This document shows positions 59,989 to 64,000 of a stretch of DNA of 64,000 bases, piece by piece. How positions within the stretch are numbered: the stretch's first letter is position 1; each line of letters opens with the position of its first letter. Origin of the DNA: Oxalobacteraceae bacterium AB_14. Its GTDB lineage: Bacteria; Pseudomonadota; Gammaproteobacteria; Burkholderiales; Burkholderiaceae_D. Below the pieces are notes generated by a model. The model had not been told where the DNA came from and did not search any database. It saw only the letters and a program-made list of their open reading frames with translations. The position numbers were made by a program, and so were the translations under genes. The stretch lies in NCBI GenBank assembly GCA_000381565.1, contig KB906725.1:2403093-2467092 (forward strand), given 5' to 3'.

Positions 59989-62484
59989 ATGTCCTATCAA
60001 GTCCTCGCCCGTAAATACCGCCCCAAGAATTTCGAAACGCTCGTCGGCCAGGAGCACGTCGTGCGCGCGCTGACGCACGCCTTGCACAGCGGTCGCCTGC
60101 ACCACGCCTATCTGTTCACCGGAACGCGCGGGGTCGGCAAGACCACCCTGTCGCGCATCCTGGCCAAATCGCTCAATTGCATCGGCCCGGACGGCACCGG
60201 CGGCATCACGCCGACCCCGTGCGGCGTATGTGAAGCGTGCACCGCGATCGACGCCGGCCGCTTTGTCGACTACATCGAGATGGATGCGGCGTCCAACCGC
60301 GGCGTCGACGAGATGGCGCAGCTGCTGGAGCAGGCGGTGTACGCGCCGAGCAATGCGCGCTTCAAGGTCTATATGATCGATGAGGTGCACATGCTGACCA
60401 ACCACGCCTTCAACGCGATGCTGAAGACGCTGGAGGAACCGCCCGAGCACGTCAAGTTCATCCTGGCCACCACCGATCCGCAGAAGATCCCGGTGACGGT
60501 GCTGTCGCGCTGCCTGCAGTTCAATCTGAAGCAGATGCCGCCCGGTCATATCATCGGCCACCTGGATAACATCCTGGGGCAGGAGGGCATCACCTTCGAA
60601 GCGCCGGCCCTGCGTCTGCTGGCCGCCGGCGCGCACGGTTCGATGCGCGACGCGCTGTCGCTGACCGACCAGGCGATCGCCTACGCCGCCGGCGCAGTGA
60701 CGCTGGACGCGGTGCAGGGCATGCTGGGCGCGCTGGACCAGTCTTACCTGATCCGTTTGCTCGATGCGCTGGCCGCGCAGGATGGCGCGGACCTGCTGGC
60801 CGTGGCCGACGAGATGGCCACGCGCAGCCTGTCCTACAACGGCGCCTTGCAGGACCTGGGCACCTTGCTGCACCGGATCGCGCTGGCCCAGACGGTGCCG
60901 GCCGCCTTGCCGGACGATTTGCCGGAGTATGCCGACATCGTGCGCCTGGCCGGCGCCTTCGACGCGGAAGAGGTGCAGCTGTATTACCAGATCGCCGTGC
61001 ATGGACGTAATGAGTTGGGCCTGGCGCCGGATGAATATGCGGGCTTCTCGATGACCTTGCTGCGCATGCTGGCCTTTCGGCCCGGCGTAGGCGGGGCCGA
61101 GGGACAAGCGGCTGCGGCGCCTGCGCTGTCGCGTCCGGCGGCGGTGGCCGCGGCACGCGCCGCGGCGGCGCCGCCTGCGCGCGCGGCCGCGCATATGCAG
61201 GCCAGCCATGCCAGCGTGACGCCGGCTGCGGTGGTCGCCGGTGCGGCTGCCGCGCTGGCGCGCGCCGAGGCGCCTGCTCCGGCGCCGTACGCGGCTCCGG
61301 CTGCGCAGACTCCGCCTGCCAGTGCGATGCCGTCTGCACCGCTTGCACCACCAGCGCCGGCGCCGGTTGCTGCGGCGCCAGCGCAGGCGGCCGCTCCGGC
61401 GGCACCGGCAGCGCCGATTAGTACGGCGCGGGCCGCGATCAATGCGGCATTGGAAGCGGCACGTGCGGCATCCAAGCCGGGTGCGCGGTCGTCGTCGGCA
61501 AGCGCAGCGCCTGCTGCTTCGGCGCCGGCTGCCGCGCCAGCCAGTGCGGCGCCTTCGCCGCCGCAGATGCCGGGCGCGTCCTCGCAGCCACAGGCCCCGA
61601 GCGCCGCGTACACGCCGCCTGCCGCGCCGAGTGCGCCGGCCACGGTCGCGCCATCGCGTCCGGCGCCGTGGGATGACATGCCGCCGGCAAGCACCATGGG
61701 CGGCGATGCGCAAGCGGCTGTGCTGGAAGCGCCGGTGCGCCAGGTCGCACCGCAACAGGTCGCGCCGCAAGCCGCGCCCGCCGCCAAGCCTGCCCAGCAG
61801 CAGGCAGACGAAGAGGATGAGCTACCACCCTGGGTCACTGAATTTTCCGACGATAGCGCGCTAGCGCCGGCCCAGGCCTACGCGCCTGCGCAGCCGCCAT
61901 CGCACAGCCAGTCGCAGGCTCCATCGCAGACGTCGTCGCCCGCGCCATCGCACCATCAGGCGCCGCCGCCGCTGGCCTATGCCGACGAGGCGCAAGCCGT
62001 CGTCATGCCGGCCCGCGCCGCGCCGGCGCCGGCCAAGGCGCCGCACGCCTACGTCATCACGCCGGTGCCGGACCTGAACTGGGACGGCAACTGGCCGGCC
62101 GTGGCCGCCGCCTTGCCCTTGCGCGGCGTGGCCCAGCAGCTGGCCATGCAGGCCGAACTGATCGAATGCCGCATGGACGGCAACGCGGTGGTCTTCAACG
62201 TCCGCGTGCCGATCGAAACCTGGCGCACGCCCGGCAACGTCGACAAGCTCACGGCCGCGCTGACCGAACGCTTCGGCCGTCCGGTGCGCGTGGATACCGA
62301 ACTGGGCGCCGTCTGGTACACCGCCAGCGCCGAAGCGCAGGCGCACCGCGCAGCGTGCCAGCGCGCCGCCGAGGACACCGTCGCCAACGATCCCTTTGTG
62401 AACAGCATGATCCGCGAGTTCGACGCCTGGGTGGTGCCGGGTTCCATCACGCCGCCGCCCGCGGTGTCGGCCGCGGCCAACTGA
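59989..62484 (+). CDS. dnaX: DNA polymerase III subunits gamma/tau
   Basis: 831 residues. Clamp-loader AAA+ domains about 1-370: Walker A GTRGVGKTTLSRI, zinc site with CGVCEAC, DEVHML and the sensor LSRCLQFNLKQMPP. A very long Ala/Pro-rich linker (about 375-680) leads to the tau C-terminal domains (about 690-820, DLNWDGNWPAVAAALP) that bind helicase and polymerase. No A6G-type slippery site was found in the region where E. coli makes gamma, so probably only the tau form is made. Confidence 0.95.
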   Translation: MSYQVLARKYRPKNFETLVGQEHVVRALTHALHSGRLHHAYLFTGTRGVGKTTLSRILAKSLNCIGPDGTGGITPTPCGVCEACTAIDAGRFVDYIEMDAASNRGVDEMAQLLEQAVYAPSNARFKVYMIDEVHMLTNHAFNAMLKTLEEPPEHVKFILATTDPQKIPVTVLSRCLQFNLKQMPPGHIIGHLDNILGQEGITFEAPALRLLAAGAHGSMRDALSLTDQAIAYAAGAVTLDAVQGMLGALDQSYLIRLLDALAAQDGADLLAVADEMATRSLSYNGALQDLGTLLHRIALAQTVPAALPDDLPEYADIVRLAGAFDAEEVQLYYQIAVHGRNELGLAPDEYAGFSMTLLRMLAFRPGVGGAEGQAAAAPALSRPAAVAAARAAAAPPARAAAHMQASHASVTPAAVVAGAAAALARAEAPAPAPYAAPAAQTPPASAMPSAPLAPPAPAPVAAAPAQAAAPAAPAAPISTARAAINAALEAARAASKPGARSSSASAAPAASAPAAAPASAAPSPPQMPGASSQPQAPSAAYTPPAAPSAPATVAPSRPAPWDDMPPASTMGGDAQAAVLEAPVRQVAPQQVAPQAAPAAKPAQQQADEEDELPPWVTEFSDDSALAPAQAYAPAQPPSHSQSQAPSQTSSPAPSHHQAPPPLAYADEAQAVVMPARAAPAPAKAPHAYVITPVPDLNWDGNWPAVAAALPLRGVAQQLAMQAELIECRMDGNAVVFNVRVPIETWRTPGNVDKLTAALTERFGRPVRVDTELGAVWYTASAEAQAHRAACQRAAEDTVANDPFVNSMIREFDAWVVPGSITPPPAVSAAAN

Positions 62485-62521
62485 TCACATCTTTCACTTT
62501 CAATCTACGGAGAACACCATC

Positions 62522-62848
62522 ATGATGAAGAACCAACTGGCCGGCTTGATGAAGCAAGCACAAGCAATGCAGGACAATATGAAGAAGGCGCAGGACGCGC
62601 TGGCCCTGATCGAAGTCGAAGGCCAGTCCGGCGCCGGCCTGGTCAAGATCGTCATGACCTGCAAGAACGACGTCAAGCGCGTGTCGATCGACCCGTCGCT
62701 GCTGGCCGACGACAAGGACATGCTGGAAGACCTGGTCGCCGCCGCCTTCAACGACGCCGTGCGCAAGGCCGAAGCCACCTCCGCCGAAAAGCTGGGCGGC
62801 CTGACCTCCGGCATGAATCTGCCGGCCGGCTTCAAGATGCCTTTCTAA
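62522..62848 (+). CDS. ybaB: Nucleoid-associated protein YbaB/EbfC
   Basis: 108 residues: MMKNQLAGLMKQAQAMQDNMKK start, AxIEVEGQSGAGLVKIVMTC and SGMNLPAGFKMPF end. It binds DNA as a dimer. The dnaX-ybaB-recR order is widely conserved. GGAG lies ahead of ATG 62522. Confidence 0.96.
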   Translation: MMKNQLAGLMKQAQAMQDNMKKAQDALALIEVEGQSGAGLVKIVMTCKNDVKRVSIDPSLLADDKDMLEDLVAAAFNDAVRKAEATSAEKLGGLTSGMNLPAGFKMPF

Positions 62849-62866
62849 GGGCTGCCGCCTGGCTCC

Positions 62867-63457
62867 ATGTCCAAATCGCTGGAATTTCTGACGGAAGCGT
62901 TGCGCCGTCTGCCCGGCGTCGGCCCCAAGTCGGCGCAACGGATGGCGTTTCACTTGCTCCAGCATGACCGCGAAGGTGCGGACATGCTGTCGCGCGCGCT
63001 GCACCAGGCGGTGAGCGCCGTGCACCACTGCGCGCTGTGCAATACCTTCACCGAGGAGGAGGTCTGCGACACCTGCAACGACGAGCAGCGCGACCGCCGC
63101 CTGCTGTGCGTGGTGGAGACGCCGGCCGACCAGCTGATGATCGAGCAGACGCTGACCTACAAGGGCCTGTACTTCGTGCTGATGGGGCGTTTGTCGCCGC
63201 TGGACGGCATCGGCCCCAAGGACATCCACCTGGAAAAACTGGTGGCGCGCGCGGTCGACGGCCTGGTCACGGAAGTGGTGCTGGCCACTAATTTCACCAA
63301 CGAGGGCGAAGCTACCGCGCACTACATCAGCGAGATGCTGAAGGCGCGCGGCCTGCGCGTGAGCCGGCTGGCGCGCGGCGTGCCGGTCGGTGGCGAGCTG
63401 GAGTACGTGGACGCGGGCACCATCGCCCGCGCCATGCTGGACCGAAGGGCGACATGA
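62867..63457 (+). CDS. recR: Recombination mediator RecR
   Basis: 196 residues: helix-hairpin-helix (LPGVGPKSAQRMAFHLL), zinc finger CALCNTFTEEEVCDTC and Toprim domain (VVETPADQLMIEQT, LMGRLSPLDG). It loads RecA with RecO/RecF. Its stop overlaps the next start (ATGA). Confidence 0.97.
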   Translation: MSKSLEFLTEALRRLPGVGPKSAQRMAFHLLQHDREGADMLSRALHQAVSAVHHCALCNTFTEEEVCDTCNDEQRDRRLLCVVETPADQLMIEQTLTYKGLYFVLMGRLSPLDGIGPKDIHLEKLVARAVDGLVTEVVLATNFTNEGEATAHYISEMLKARGLRVSRLARGVPVGGELEYVDAGTIARAMLDRRAT

Positions 63458-64000
63458 CTGACAAGAACACTGCCGGGAAGGAGTCTTCCCCTGCATGGGA
63501 AAACCGCACGCAGGCAGGCGGCTTGCCGCCTGAAACCCCTGCTTTGCCACTCGCCGGCATCAAAGTACTGGAACTGGGCACGCTGATCGCGGGCCCTTTT
63601 TGTGCGCGCATGCTGGGCGAGTTCGGCGCCGAGGTGATCAAGATCGAGTCGCCCGACGGCGGCGACCCGATCCGCAAATGGCGGGTGCTGAAGGACGGCA
63701 CCTCGCTGTGGTGGTCGGTACAGTCGCGCAACAAGAAATCGCTGACCCTGAACCTGAAGGACGCGCGCGGCCGCGCCATCGCGCGCCAGCTGGCGCTGGA
63801 GGCGGACATCATCGTCGAGAACTACCGCCCCGGCGTGCTGGAGAAGTGGGACCTCGGCTACCAGCAACTGAAGGCCGCCAATCCCGCCACCATCATGGTG
63901 CGCCTGTCGGGCTTTGGCCAGACCGGACCGATGAAGGACCTGCCGGGCTTCGGCGCCATCGGCGAATCGATGGGCGGGCTGCGCTATGTGTCCGGCCACG
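63454..64000 (+). CDS. CaiB/BaiF-family CoA-transferase, N-terminal part (runs off the window)
   Basis: 182 residues are visible, without a stop before the window ends. After a non-conserved 30-residue head comes PLAGIKVLELGTLIAGPFCA, then EFGAEVIKIESPDGGDPIR, SRNKKSLTLNLKD and GFGQTGPMKDLPGFGAI, all typical of class III CoA-transferases (formyl-CoA/carnitine type). It moves CoA between carboxylic acids; the substrate is unknown. Start ATG 63454 overlaps the recR stop. Confidence 0.9.
   Translation, partial: MTDKNTAGKESSPAWENRTQAGGLPPETPALPLAGIKVLELGTLIAGPFCARMLGEFGAEVIKIESPDGGDPIRKWRVLKDGTSLWWSVQSRNKKSLTLNLKDARGRAIARQLALEADIIVENYRPGVLEKWDLGYQQLKAANPATIMVRLSGFGQTGPMKDLPGFGAIGESMGGLRYVSGH

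Noticed and set aside
60900..61110. Programmed frameshift site in dnaX
   Set aside because: No A-rich slippery heptamer with a downstream hairpin was seen in the expected region.

Overview
The window is a high-GC chromosomal segment from a betaproteobacterium, most likely in the Oxalobacteraceae (Massilia/Duganella/Janthinobacterium type). The evidence is the gene orders ybgC-tolQRAB-pal-cpoB, glyA-nrdR, pilV-W-X-Y1-E-fimT followed by ribD-ribE, ribBX-ribH-nusB and dnaX-ybaB-recR. Dense chemotaxis and c-di-GMP signalling and the abundant CCCGCGCAGGCGGG-type palindromic repeats fit the same group. The taxon is inferred from gene order and protein character; no database search was possible.

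Layout. 1-4.9 kb: 3' part of an RND efflux pump whose terminator carries a small inverted-repeat element, a FadL porin and two lipoproteins. 4.9-8.1 kb: a decayed cystine transporter (tcyP) pseudogene, a chemoreceptor and a small secreted protein. 8.1-15.4 kb: a six-gene minus-strand operon (adaptor, ABC ATPase, two MacB-type permeases, NtrC-type regulator, NtrY-type kinase) with a good sigma-54 promoter in front, so the regulator probably controls its own operon. 15.4-28.6 kb: an acetyltransferase, a PhnD-like binding protein paired with a hybrid kinase, two DUF418 membrane proteins, YigZ, a TM2 protein, a Suv3-type RNA helicase, an acyltransferase, a YceI remnant and a TonB-dependent receptor. 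28.9-33.2 kb: a kinase / single receiver / REC-PAS-GGDEF-EAL-REC relay. 33.2-34.2 kb: a decayed patch (orphan antitoxin with toxin stub, IS21 transposase remnant) beside two identical tRNA-Lys genes.

34.2-39.4 kb: complete Tol-Pal operon. 39.7-42.7 kb: YdfG-type dehydrogenase, then glyA behind a ZTP-type riboswitch, and nrdR. 42.8-48.0 kb: minor-pilin/PilY1 cluster. 48.0-55.3 kb: riboflavin genes ribD, ribE, ribBX, ribH and nusB, split by a chemoreceptor and a cupin-TetR pair with a candidate operator. 55.4-59.8 kb: an anchored proline-rich protein, a lytic transglycosylase, ubiD, the 4.5S SRP RNA and a secreted protein. 60-64 kb: dnaX, ybaB, recR and the start of a CaiB/BaiF CoA-transferase that runs off the window.

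Most of the window is core chromosome. The unusual points are the inverted-repeat insertion with a 10-bp target duplication, the self-controlled sigma-54 transporter operon, the ZTP riboswitch and five gene remnants: tcyP, yceI, a RelE/ParE toxin, istA and an SDR gene.
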